A DNA stretch of 64,000 nucleotides. Source: Trinickia soli. GTDB lineage: Bacteria; Pseudomonadota; Gammaproteobacteria; Burkholderiales; Burkholderiaceae. Positions within the stretch are counted from its first letter, which is position 1. Every line of letters starts with the position of its first letter. Both the position numbers and the translations under genes were made by a program. Location of the stretch: assembly GCF_002879855.1 (NCBI RefSeq), contig NZ_PNYB01000017.1, forward strand, positions 62,001 to 126,000, written 5' to 3'. Shown here one piece after another: positions 49,908 through 58,977 of the stretch. A model generated the notes under the pieces. The model saw only the letters and a program-made list of their open reading frames with translations, was not told where the DNA came from and made no database searches.

Positions 49908-52900
49908 TCAACTTTGCGTGCTCAACTGCTTCTGCACGAGTTCGTAGTACATCCCTTTGCGCGCGACGAGCTCCTCGTGGCGACCTTCCTCGACGATCGC
50001 GCCATCGTAGAGCACGAGAATCTTGTCGGCACGCATGATCGTGCTGAGCCGATGCGCGATGATGACGGCCGTGCGCCCCTTCAGGATCTCCTGCATGTTC
50101 GCGAGAATGTTGCTTTCCGATTGGGTGTCGAGCGATGACGTCGCTTCGTCGAACACGATCAGGCGCGGATCGTGATAGAGAGCTCGCGCGATGCACAGCC
50201 GCTGGATCTGCCCGCCGGAAAGGCCGACGCCGCGCTCGCCGACGATCTGCTCATAACCGAGTGGCATTTTGCTGATGAAGGCGTGGGCATCGGCCATCTT
50301 GGCGACTTCCTCCATTCGGCGCCGGTCCGGGCTCGTATCGCCGCAGGCGATGTTCTCGGCGATCGTGCCCGAGAAGACGAGGTTCGTCTGCATCACATAG
50401 CCGATTTGCGCGCGGTAGTAAGCCTGATCGACGACGCTCATGTCGTCGCCGTCGACCACGATCTTGCCATCGGTCGGCGGATAGAAGCCGACCAGAAGCT
50501 TGGCGAGCGTCGTCTTCCCCGAGCCGCTTCTGCCGACGATCGCGACCATCTCGCCGGGTTTGATGTCGAAGCTGATATTTTCAAGGACATAAGGCGTTTC
50601 GCTGCCGCCGTAGCGAAAGTACACCCCGGCGAACCGGATGTCCCCCTGCAGATCGGGCAGCAGCACACGGGCGGCCGCGTCGGCCGCCTTTTGCTCAGGT
50701 TCGATGTCGAGCACATCGCCAAGGCGTTCCATCGCCACCGCCGCATCGTTCATGAGGCTCCACAGGCCGACGAGGCCCATCAACGGCGCAAGGACGCTGC
50801 CCATGAATGCGTTGAACGCGATCAACTGTCCAATGGACAGCTCCTGCGCCAGCACGAGCCTTGCACCGGCCCACAGGATCACGATCGTCGTGGCCGCATT
50901 GAGCACCTGACTGCCGAACGCAACGATGATATGAAACGATTGCGCGCGGTACTGCACGTCGAGCGCTTTTGCATACTTGCGCTCCCATTTAAGCCGCACG
51001 GGCCGTTCGATGCCCATGCCCTTCACGGTCTCGATGCCGCCCAGCGTCTCCATCAGGAACGACTTCGCCTCCGTCGAAGAGGCGAATACGTCGCGCGCCA
51101 AGCGTTTGATCCGCGGCGTCGAGATCGCCGTCAACGCCAGGATCGGCACGACGAACGCGATCAGCAGCAGGGTCAGCTTCACGTTGTAAAGAAACATGAC
51201 CGTAAAGTAGATGACGATCATGAGCACGTTGAGCCCCGTCGTCACCGTCGATTCCGTCAGAAACGCACGGATCGTCTGGTTCTCCTGGAAACGGGCGAAG
51301 ATATCGCCGGTTTTTCGCTTCGCAAAGAAGCCAAGCGGCAGCGACATCGTGTGCTTGAAGAACTGCGACATCATCGAGAAGTCGAGCCCGCGCACCAGAA
51401 AATTGGCCAGATACGCGCGGATTGTCGTCATCAGTTGAGTAAACAAATTGGAGATGACGAGGCCGACGATCAAAAGGTTGAGCAGGCTCACGTTCTGATG
51501 AACGACAACGCCATCCAAAATATTTTGAATGATAAGCGGCGGCACGATGCCGAGTAATTGAATCACGAAGGTGGCCAACACCACGTACCCGAGAATCTTT
51601 TTGTACGGCTTCAGATAACCGACGAAACGTAGCCAAGGTGAGCGCATCGCATCTTTCTGCAGATTGGCATCGGCCGCCGCCAGCAGCAGACAGGTGCCAC
51701 TCCAACCGCGCTCGAATTCCTCGACGCTGAGCTTGCGAAAGCCGAGCGCCGGGTCGGCGATGCGCACCCAACGCTTCGACATGCCGTAGACGACGACGTA
51801 GTGATAACCCTCCCAATGCACGATGAACGGCAATTCGAAATCGAGCATTGCATCGAACGTACATTGCACGCCGCGCGCCGTAAAACCGAGCGATTCGCCG
51901 GCGCGGGCGAGGCTATCGAGCGTCGCGCCCTCTGCCGTGACATTGGCCAGATCACGCAGCTTACCGAGCGTCATCGGAATGCCGTGGTGGCGGCAAATCA
52001 TCGCAAGGCACGCCGCGCCGCAATCCATTTCCTCGGCTTGCTCGACGAGTGCGAACCGCTTGACGAGCTTGGCACCGATCTCGTCGCGTGCACCGAGATC
52101 GAGCGTGACGGGGCGCTTGCGCCGCTCGGCGAGCAGCTTGTGCCGCTGCAACTCGCGATCCATGAAGCGGATGCGCTCTTCGAGCACTTCGCGCAGTTTC
52201 GGATTGCGCGCAAGCATGAAATGCAATGTCTTCTCGGGGATCACGAGCAGACGCACTTCGGTCACGGCGGTGACGGTCGCCTGCTGTTCGTGCCGCAGCA
52301 CGCAGGCGCGCTCGCCGAAGATCGCACCGGCTCCCAACGTGGCGAGCGCGAACTCATCGCCGTCTGCGCGATATGTCACGCGCACCTCCCCGTGGCGCAC
52401 GACATAAAGCCGCATATCCGTACGCGTGCCTTGCTTCAGTATCTCTTTGCCGGCTGCGACCCGCTTCACGCCCACGCTGGAGACGTATTCCTCGAGTTCG
52501 GCAGGTGTAAGCCTGCCGCGCAAGTCGAAGAGCCTCGCCACGAAGCCCCCGGCCGATCGGATCGCCACGTAGCTCGTCACGAACGCGCGCGCCGCTTCGT
52601 TGCCGGCGAGCTCGCTCTCGATTGCCGCACGGGGGATGAAGATCAGCTCCGCTTTCGACGATGCCCGGACAGACGCCTCGCTCCAGTGCTCGCGCAACAT
52701 CGCTATTTCCGAAAACGCCTCACCGGCCTTTCGCACGCCGAGACTGGTCTCCTTACCGCTCTCTTCCGTAAACAGGCGCACGCTGCCCACGCGTACCACG
52801 AAGAGCCCCTCGCTGCGCTCCCCGCTACGGCATATCGTTTCGCCGAAACCGAACGAATGCCGCTCGGCAGCGCTTGCGAGCCGTTCGAGCTCCTCGCGCG

Positions 52901-52982
52901 TAAAGAGCGACAACGGCTCGACCGTGGAAAGAAAGTCAACCAATGATTGAACGTCGGCCGGCGCCGGTGCTTGCGCATCCAT
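49908..52982 (-). CDS. C39-peptidase ABC exporter with two N-terminal cNMP-binding-like domains
   Basis: ATG 52982 gives 1024 residues. Two cyclic-nucleotide-binding-like domains (about 25-135 and 153-270) precede a C39 peptidase (about 305-440) with Gln315, Cys321 (EQAEEMDCGAACLAMI), His394 (EGYHYVVVYG) and Asp410, all intact. Six membrane helices (about 460-750) and an ATPase with GRSGSGKTT, LSGGQIQR and LIVFDEATSSLD follow. Such transporters cut leaders after Gly-Gly and export the core. The cNMP folds lack the canonical phosphate-binding Arg (SEASV and QQATV where CRP has RSAWV), so cAMP binding is doubtful. The layout recalls cyanobacterial bacteriocin-type exporters. Confidence 0.95.
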   Translation of the reverse strand: MDAQAPAPADVQSLVDFLSTVEPLSLFTREELERLASAAERHSFGFGETICRSGERSEGLFVVRVGSVRLFTEESGKETSLGVRKAGEAFSEIAMLREHWSEASVRASSKAELIFIPRAAIESELAGNEAARAFVTSYVAIRSAGGFVARLFDLRGRLTPAELEEYVSSVGVKRVAAGKEILKQGTRTDMRLYVVRHGEVRVTYRADGDEFALATLGAGAIFGERACVLRHEQQATVTAVTEVRLLVIPEKTLHFMLARNPKLREVLEERIRFMDRELQRHKLLAERRKRPVTLDLGARDEIGAKLVKRFALVEQAEEMDCGAACLAMICRHHGIPMTLGKLRDLANVTAEGATLDSLARAGESLGFTARGVQCTFDAMLDFELPFIVHWEGYHYVVVYGMSKRWVRIADPALGFRKLSVEEFERGWSGTCLLLAAADANLQKDAMRSPWLRFVGYLKPYKKILGYVVLATFVIQLLGIVPPLIIQNILDGVVVHQNVSLLNLLIVGLVISNLFTQLMTTIRAYLANFLVRGLDFSMMSQFFKHTMSLPLGFFAKRKTGDIFARFQENQTIRAFLTESTVTTGLNVLMIVIYFTVMFLYNVKLTLLLIAFVVPILALTAISTPRIKRLARDVFASSTEAKSFLMETLGGIETVKGMGIERPVRLKWERKYAKALDVQYRAQSFHIIVAFGSQVLNAATTIVILWAGARLVLAQELSIGQLIAFNAFMGSVLAPLMGLVGLWSLMNDAAVAMERLGDVLDIEPEQKAADAAARVLLPDLQGDIRFAGVYFRYGGSETPYVLENISFDIKPGEMVAIVGRSGSGKTTLAKLLVGFYPPTDGKIVVDGDDMSVVDQAYYRAQIGYVMQTNLVFSGTIAENIACGDTSPDRRRMEEVAKMADAHAFISKMPLGYEQIVGERGVGLSGGQIQRLCIARALYHDPRLIVFDEATSSLDTQSESNILANMQEILKGRTAVIIAHRLSTIMRADKILVLYDGAIVEEGRHEELVARKGMYYELVQKQLSTQS

Positions 52983-53005
52983 GGTGTTTTCCTGGCGCGC
53001 GCCGC

Positions 53006-53758
53006 TCAGCGCGCTTCGATGATATGTTCCTGCGCACGCGCGGCGAGCCACTCCTCACGCAGAATGCGCCGCACCTCCGACGCCACCTCCGCATCGAGCG
53101 TCGCCGGGCATTTCGCCGTAACCGAAAATATTTCGTAGAACGAACCATCAGGCGCAGCGAACGGGCCGATCAAATCGCCTGCCTTCGCATTGAAAATCTT
53201 CGCTTCGATTTCCGACTTCAGCGATCCGCGCAGCACCTTTCCGATCACACCGCCACGCTCGCGCGTATCGGCAATCGAATGCTCGCGCGCCATCTCGGCG
53301 AAGCTGTCGGGATCGTCGGCGAGAATCGACATCACCTCCCTCGCCTGCCCTTCCTCCGCGAGCACGATGTGACTCACCTCCACGCAATCGAACTTCGGCG
53401 AGTTGAGCTTGAAATAGGCTTGCACGGCGTCGTCATTGGTGATTTCTGCCAGCATCTTTTCCTGATAGAGCGTGTCGGTCACGTAGGCTTCGAATTCGTC
53501 GAGGCTCACGCCGAAGACATCGAGAAAGCGGTTCATGTCTGCCGCGCGGTGCAGGCCGCGCACGCGGCGGAACTGGTCCGCCCGCGCTTGAATCTCCTCG
53601 GTCGAGACGCGCATGCCAAGCTTTTTCGCGGCGATGACCGTGAGCCGATCGCGCACCTGCTGTTCGACAAGACCTTCGAATTGCCCATTGAGCTTCAGTA
53701 CGCGAATGAAGTCGTCGGTGTCGACGACTTCATCATCGATTCGCACGATTGACGCCAT
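53006..53758 (-). CDS. Cytoplasmic parvulin/SurA-like peptidyl-prolyl isomerase
   Basis: The 250-residue protein has no signal peptide. Its N-terminal 110 residues resemble the SurA-type helical chaperone arm (VEQQVRDRLTVIAAKKLGMRVSTEEIQARADQFRR). The C-terminal half is a parvulin-like domain with VEVSHIVLAEEGQAREVMSIL, DPDSFAEMAREHS, RERGGVIGKVLRGSL and KAGDLIGPFAAPDGSFYEIFSV. It starts 61 bases after the HlyD gene and ends 23 bases before the exporter. Similar proteins accompany cNMP-C39 exporters in cyanobacteria, so it probably keeps substrates or the exporter in a secretion-ready state. Confidence 0.82.
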   Translation of the reverse strand: MASIVRIDDEVVDTDDFIRVLKLNGQFEGLVEQQVRDRLTVIAAKKLGMRVSTEEIQARADQFRRVRGLHRAADMNRFLDVFGVSLDEFEAYVTDTLYQEKMLAEITNDDAVQAYFKLNSPKFDCVEVSHIVLAEEGQAREVMSILADDPDSFAEMAREHSIADTRERGGVIGKVLRGSLKSEIEAKIFNAKAGDLIGPFAAPDGSFYEIFSVTAKCPATLDAEVASEVRRILREEWLAARAQEHIIEAR

Positions 53759-53819
53759 CTCGGTCTCCCTTTCCTTTAGGCATTTGGAAGCATTTCAAAC
53801 CATCTGATTGCGCGTCGCC

Positions 53820-55202
53820 TCACCCGGCTATCTGCCGGAAGGGGTCCAACGCAAAGTCGATCAGGCGACGCTCGCGCACCACGATTTCCGCAGTCGCCGT
53901 CATTCCATATCGAAGCGGATATTTCACGCCGCCGATGAGGTAGTCGGTGCGCGCCAGCGTTACGCGGCCTTCGTAGACCGGCTGCTTGGTCAGCACCGAC
54001 GCCTTCGTGGCCGGCGAGATGTACTCGAGCGTTCCGTCGATGGCGCCGTAGCGCTGATACGGGAACGCATTGAACTTCAGCTTGACGCGTTGGCCTTCGC
54101 GCAAAAACGCTCGATCCTGCTCGGCGATTTCGATTTTCACCACAGGGCGGGCGTTCTCGGGTGCGATGCCGCCCAGCGGAGCATTGGCCTGAATCTTGTC
54201 GCCACGCTGCGTGGTCGTCACGTCGGTGACAACACCGGACACGGGCGCAAGCACGAGCAGGAAGTTGTCCTTATCGATGTTCTCGAACCGGATGCGCGCG
54301 GCGGCATCGGCCGTCAAGCGTGCGGTTTGTACCTGCAGGCGCAGCTTGTCTTCCGTGTTCGCGATCTCGCGCAGCGTCGCGTCGTACTCGATACGCAGCT
54401 TGGTCAGCGTCTCCGCGCTGCCTTCGAGCTGCGCTTTCGCCTGCGCGAAGTCATGGCTCGATTGCGCCTCCAATTGCGCGAGTTGCGCCTGGGCAATGCG
54501 AACGTTGTTGTCCGCTTGTTGGAGTGCGCTCTTTTTTTCCGCGACCTGGGTTTGCGACACGCCGCCGCCTCCGGGCAAGGCAAACAGCCGCGCGAATTTG
54601 TCAGCCTCCGACCGCGCCAGATCGCGCGCCTGCACGGCGTTCGCGAGGTTGCTGCGCGCAGCGTCGAGTTGCGCCTTCTGCGACTGGGCAAGCGTGCTGG
54701 TTCCCTCGGCGACGCGTATCGCGTGCAGATGCTCCTCGACGTCGATCTGCGCCTTCAACGCGTCGGCCTGTCGCTGCATCAACGCCTTCTTATCCGGAAA
54801 CTGCCGCCATTCGCGCTCGGCATCTTCGAGCTTCAGGCGCGCATCGAGCGCATTCTTCGCCGCTTCGATCGCGCCGCGCGCGTTGATGCGGCCAATCACG
54901 TCGTCCTTCTTCACCGGCTGCCCTTCGGCGATGTAGATGTCGGCCAGCTCGCCGTCGACGGGGGCATAAATGCGCCGCACTTCCGACTCGGGTGCAAGCG
55001 CGCCGCCCGCCGTGACGAGCACATCGGCGTGACCAAAGAACGACCAGGCGAACGCCGTGACGATGAGCGCCGAGACAGCGAGCACGGCAGCCTCGACGAG
55101 GCGCCGCGGCTCTTCGGCCAGAATCGCAATACCCTCCGCGCCGTGATCTTCGAGCGCTTGGGCGAGCGGCGCAAGCGGTGGCGGCTCGCGACCGGTGCTC
55201 AC
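53820..55202 (-). CDS. HlyD-family type I secretion adaptor
   Basis: The 460-residue protein has one membrane helix (about 38-58), a lipoyl half-motif (EVRRIYAPVDGELADIYIAEGQPV), a long Ala/Gln/Lys-rich coiled coil (about 105-290), the returning lipoyl half (LLVLAPVSGVVTDVTT), and a beta-barrel domain with VKIEIAEQDRAFLREGQRVKLKFNAFPYQRYGAIDG. The PYQRYG segment is characteristic of HlyD/CvaA-type bacteriocin adaptors. It bridges the C39 exporter to the TolC-like protein. Its start overlaps the FHA gene stop (ATGA). Confidence 0.93.
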   Translation of the reverse strand: MSTGREPPPLAPLAQALEDHGAEGIAILAEEPRRLVEAAVLAVSALIVTAFAWSFFGHADVLVTAGGALAPESEVRRIYAPVDGELADIYIAEGQPVKKDDVIGRINARGAIEAAKNALDARLKLEDAEREWRQFPDKKALMQRQADALKAQIDVEEHLHAIRVAEGTSTLAQSQKAQLDAARSNLANAVQARDLARSEADKFARLFALPGGGGVSQTQVAEKKSALQQADNNVRIAQAQLAQLEAQSSHDFAQAKAQLEGSAETLTKLRIEYDATLREIANTEDKLRLQVQTARLTADAAARIRFENIDKDNFLLVLAPVSGVVTDVTTTQRGDKIQANAPLGGIAPENARPVVKIEIAEQDRAFLREGQRVKLKFNAFPYQRYGAIDGTLEYISPATKASVLTKQPVYEGRVTLARTDYLIGGVKYPLRYGMTATAEIVVRERRLIDFALDPFRQIAG

Positions 55203-57127
55203 TTTCCGCTCCTTTGTGTCGCCGCGACAAGTTCTTTCAACTCACGGCCGTGCGCCTGGAATGGGGGGGTGAAGAAACGGGCCGAGTTCAGCGCGTCGGT
55301 TGCGGCCTGCGCGTTACCGCCTCGCACATCGCCCAGGATTTCACGGTACCGGCTCACATCGTTGCGCACGGGTGCGAGGCCCGCTGCCAATCGCGGATAG
55401 CGCGAAGCGTAGTCATCGAGCAGCGCCGGCAGCGCGTCGAGCCGTTCCGGGTGCGCCCGATCGAGTGCCGCGGCGATCGCATTCTTCAGACGTTCCAGAG
55501 CCGCCACATACACTGAATCGTCGCTCTCCAATTGACGCAGATGGCTAAGCGAGTCCGCATAGCGTTCGCCGAATGCGGGCACGTACGACGTGATCTGGTC
55601 GAGCCTGCGTTGATGCCGGTCCGGGTCGCCGCTCCAGCGTGCGATGAGCGACTTGATGATGGGCTCGTCCCGATAGATTGCAATCGGCGCATCGGCGCCG
55701 CCACGCCTCTCCCAATAGGCTTCGAGCTCGCCAATCCAACCGATTTCGCCCACGAGCGGCGCGGCGTCGCTGTTGTGGCGCGCCAACTGCTTCATTTGCC
55801 CGGCGACCGCTTGGGCTCGATCGAACGCGTGCGCGTCGATCGCTGCGAGCCAGCGCGGCACCATCGCTTTGATCAATGCTTCCGCGCCCGGCGTTTTAAC
55901 GGCGGCATCGTCCGGATGCTGCGCGAGATAGCCGTCGGCCAGTTGCGCGGCCGCTGCAAAATTGCCGTGCGCCATGAGCGCGTCGATGTCGCGCTGCGGG
56001 TTCGATCGAAAAGCGTACGCCGCTACAAACGTGCATAGAACCGCCACCGCGATGACCACGAAGTGGCGGACACGTCGCCTATCCGAAGCGCTCGACGTTC
56101 CGCCGCTTCCGATAGCAATGCCCAGTTCGTCGCAGAACGTCGCCACTTTCCCGCGCGGGCGCTGCGCTTCTCGTGACGGCGTCTCTCTCGTTGGCACGGT
56201 CTCACGGTTGACTTCATCCTCCTGTTCACGCATGGGGTCGACACAGAAGATATCGAGGAACGAGTGCGGTGCAGCGATGAATGTCGTTCTGTCCGTCTCT
56301 TCGAGCGGCGCAGCATCGGCATTCGGAAGCGCCGGCGCTTGATTGCCCGCTTGCTCGCCGGCCGCCACCGGCGGAAACAGCTTCGTCACGGTTCGATCGG
56401 CGGCGCTGTCGCGCTCGATGCTCACGCGATAGACGAAGTGGTTTCCGCCGAACGCGAGCCGCGCGCCGTCATGAAGCGTCACCGCGCGTTCTTCGAGACG
56501 AACGCCATCGACGAAGGTGCCGTTCGTGCTGCCGAGATCCTCGACAAAAGCCTCATCATGCTCGACGAACACGTGCGCGTGACGCCTCGATACGTAGTTG
56601 ACCTGGTGCGGATAGGCGTCGCGATATCGCGCGAACGTTTCGTCTGCCTTACTGACAAGGAACGGAAAGCGCGTTACGACGATGGGCTCGAGGCCCAGAT
56701 CGCTGCGCTCTGGGATCAGCGTCAGCACGATCGAACCGGCATCGCCCGGCGATCCGCTCTGCGCGCACGATGCAAAGCCGACACGATAGGCGAGCACCCC
56801 GGCGAAGCGAATCTCATCGCCTTCATGCAGCAGACTGGGTTTTTCCCGCACCTCGACGCCATTGATCGTCGTGCCATTCTTGCTGCCAAGATCGGCTATG
56901 TACGCTGCCCCGCGTTCGACGAATATCTTCGCGTGCCGGCGCGAAAGTTCGGCAACCACTTCGGCGCGTGCCTGCGCGAACGGCGGCTCGGCACGGCCGA
57001 TCGCGAACAGATTGGTGCGAATGCGAATGTCCCCGAGTTCGGCATGCGACACCGGCTTCAGCACGACGTCTAAGCGCCCTGTGAGCGGCATCTCCGTTTC
57101 GGCAAGCGGGACATCGTCAGAAGCCAT
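55199..57127 (-). CDS. Membrane protein with two FHA domains
   Basis: The 642-residue protein has two forkhead-associated domains: about 25-115 (AIGRAEP...LSRRHAKIFVERGAAYIADLGSKNGTTING) and 145-235 (VSRRHAHVFVEHDEAFVEDLGSTNGTFVDG), both with the Ser-Arg-Arg-His and Asn-Gly residues that bind phosphothreonine. An acidic linker, a membrane helix (354-373) and a helical domain outside the membrane follow. FHA domains recruit proteins phosphorylated by Hanks kinases, such as that at 42601. Encoded between the TolC-like and HlyD genes, it probably couples kinase signalling to assembly or opening of the exporter. Confidence 0.9.
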   Translation of the reverse strand: MASDDVPLAETEMPLTGRLDVVLKPVSHAELGDIRIRTNLFAIGRAEPPFAQARAEVVAELSRRHAKIFVERGAAYIADLGSKNGTTINGVEVREKPSLLHEGDEIRFAGVLAYRVGFASCAQSGSPGDAGSIVLTLIPERSDLGLEPIVVTRFPFLVSKADETFARYRDAYPHQVNYVSRRHAHVFVEHDEAFVEDLGSTNGTFVDGVRLEERAVTLHDGARLAFGGNHFVYRVSIERDSAADRTVTKLFPPVAAGEQAGNQAPALPNADAAPLEETDRTTFIAAPHSFLDIFCVDPMREQEDEVNRETVPTRETPSREAQRPRGKVATFCDELGIAIGSGGTSSASDRRRVRHFVVIAVAVLCTFVAAYAFRSNPQRDIDALMAHGNFAAAAQLADGYLAQHPDDAAVKTPGAEALIKAMVPRWLAAIDAHAFDRAQAVAGQMKQLARHNSDAAPLVGEIGWIGELEAYWERRGGADAPIAIYRDEPIIKSLIARWSGDPDRHQRRLDQITSYVPAFGERYADSLSHLRQLESDDSVYVAALERLKNAIAAALDRAHPERLDALPALLDDYASRYPRLAAGLAPVRNDVSRYREILGDVRGGNAQAATDALNSARFFTPPFQAHGRELKELVAATQRSGK

Positions 57128-57325
57128 GGTTCGACACCTGCAGAGAGCGTCGGGCCGCCCGAATCTTTGGGTTCGTCGAGAAGCGGCGGTCGCAAAGCGG
57201 GGAACGTGAGAAAAAGTGTAGGCGACGTGGGACGGCAGTCAATCGGCGCCAACCGCCGGCGAGACAAGCAGCCGTCGCGTTTCTGCACGACGAAAGGCTT
57301 GACACCGACCGAGCGCGCCCATTGT

Positions 57326-58816
57326 TCATTCGAATCTCGTGCGCGCGGCGGCATCGTCGGTCGCAGCGTTGCGCGCGTTTTCGACGACTACGCCAGGCCA
57401 GCCGCCACCGATCGCTTTATAGAGCGTGACCGTATCGGCGAGGATCTGCTGATGGTTGGCGACCAACGCGAGTTCGGCCGAAGCGAGCGACCGCTCGGAT
57501 TCGAGCACTTCGAGTTGCGACACCACCCCCTCCTTCAGTTGCGCTTCGATTTGTGCGGCCACCACGCGCAGATGTTCGTTCTGCTGCTCGAGTTCGATCC
57601 GTTGCTTCTTGTGTGCAGTCAGATTCACGAGCGCGGTTTCGACCTCTTCGAAAGCCGCGAACACCGTTTGCCGATACTGCTGCTCGGCCACTTCGCTTTG
57701 CGCCTCGGTCGTCTTGATGTGCGCTTTGACGCTCGGATCGAACATCGGAAGATTGATGCTCGGCAAGAAGCTGAACGTAAACGCCTTGAATAGATCGCTC
57801 AGCGCGAAGGCAGCCGTGCCTCCGCGACCGGTGAGACTCAGACTCGGCAACTGCGCGAGCTTGGCGGCGCCGATCTCGTCATAAGATTCAAGCACGCGAT
57901 ATTGCGCGGCGACGACGTCAGGCCTGCGCGCGAGCAGTTGTGCCGGCAAGCCCATCGGCACGTCCGGCAGCTTGACGCGCTCGCGCAAGTGGCCGACCGG
58001 TACCTTGAAGTCGCCGGCGGGCACGCCGACGAGCGTCGCGAGCGCGTTTTCCGCGACATCGCGCAGCCGGTGCAACTCGATGAGTTCGTTAGCGACGCCA
58101 TTGACCTCGGCCTTCTGGCGCAGCACCTGGGTTTCCGGCAACGCGCCGTGAGCGAGCATCGATTGATCGATGGCGAGAATCCGTTGGTTCTTATCCAGTG
58201 TCTTTTGCTCTTCGTCGATCTGGTCGTCGAACTGAAGAATCTGAAAATAGGTGCTCGATACATTCGCGACGAGCGTCAGATAGCCCGCTCGCCAATCGGC
58301 TTCGGATGCGTGGTATTCGGCCTGCTGTGCTTGCACGCCTTTTTCGACCTTCCCCCAGATATCGATGTCCCAGTTGACCTGGGTGCCGAGATCGTAGGTC
58401 TTCGTCAGCCGCTGATGCGTGCTCTTCTCGAAGTCCGCGCCTGCGCCCGTGTTCAAGCTCGGCAGCGCACCCGCGCGCACCTCGCCGATCGCCGCGCCCG
58501 CCGCGTGTATGCGCGCGGCAAGCACCTTGATGTCGATGTTGCCCGCAATCGCCTTGTCGATGAGCGCGTCGAGATAGGTGTCGTCGAATGCGTGCCACCA
58601 CTGCGGGTCGACGGTGTCGGAAGCGGACACCGCTTGCTGTGCGTGCGCCCATGTGGTTTTCTCGGGCGTGCCGGGGCGCTGGTAAGCCGGAGTCTTCAAA
58701 TCCATGCAACCGGAGAGCGCGATTGCAAGGAGTATCGCCGACGCAGCGCTGATGGATCGCGCGCGCGCGCTGTTGCGAGAAATCGACGCATTAGCGGGAC
58801 GTGATGAGGTTTTCAC
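57326..58816 (-). CDS. NodT/TolC-like outer-membrane factor of the secretion operon
   Basis: The 496-residue lipoprotein has lipobox ALSGC and two OEP repeats (VNWDIDIWGKVEKGVQAQQAEY, LLARRPDVVAAQYRVLESYDEIGAAKLAQLP, LKEGVVSQLEVLESERSL). The start follows GGAGCTGATC. It is the first gene of the minus-strand operon; a 198-base gap separates it from the FHA gene. It supplies the outer-membrane channel for the HlyD/C39-ABC system. NodT proteins usually serve efflux pumps, so the pairing with a peptide exporter comes from context. Confidence 0.9.
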   Translation of the reverse strand: MKTSSRPANASISRNSARARSISAASAILLAIALSGCMDLKTPAYQRPGTPEKTTWAHAQQAVSASDTVDPQWWHAFDDTYLDALIDKAIAGNIDIKVLAARIHAAGAAIGEVRAGALPSLNTGAGADFEKSTHQRLTKTYDLGTQVNWDIDIWGKVEKGVQAQQAEYHASEADWRAGYLTLVANVSSTYFQILQFDDQIDEEQKTLDKNQRILAIDQSMLAHGALPETQVLRQKAEVNGVANELIELHRLRDVAENALATLVGVPAGDFKVPVGHLRERVKLPDVPMGLPAQLLARRPDVVAAQYRVLESYDEIGAAKLAQLPSLSLTGRGGTAAFALSDLFKAFTFSFLPSINLPMFDPSVKAHIKTTEAQSEVAEQQYRQTVFAAFEEVETALVNLTAHKKQRIELEQQNEHLRVVAAQIEAQLKEGVVSQLEVLESERSLASAELALVANHQQILADTVTLYKAIGGGWPGVVVENARNAATDDAAARTRFE

Positions 58817-58962
58817 GATCAGCTCCAGTCAAGAGTGAGCAAGCGCGGCGCAGTGGCTAATCGAAGCGTTGGATCGGCAAAGAGAGGGCGCGGGTGCGGT
58901 CGTAGCGTCGCGGAATCGGCCGGCAAGCAGAGGCATGTGTTGCGCGATCCGCATCACATGCT

Positions 58963-58977
58963 GCATGCCTTATGCCA
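58963..58977 (-). promoter_or_regulatory. Sigma-54 promoter of the secretion operon
   Basis: On the minus strand TGGCATAAGGCATGC has the -24 TGGCA box and the -12 GC doublet at exact spacing. It lies 146 bases before the TolC-like gene, so it would drive the export operon and its own activator. The surrounding gap 58817-59144 holds no gene. Confidence 0.65.

Noticed and set aside
42601-57127. Type VI secretion cluster, suggested by kinase, PP2C and FHA genes
   Set aside because: No TssB/C, ClpV, Hcp, VgrG, TssJ-M or sheath gene is present; C39 ABC, HlyD and TolC-like genes define a type I system.
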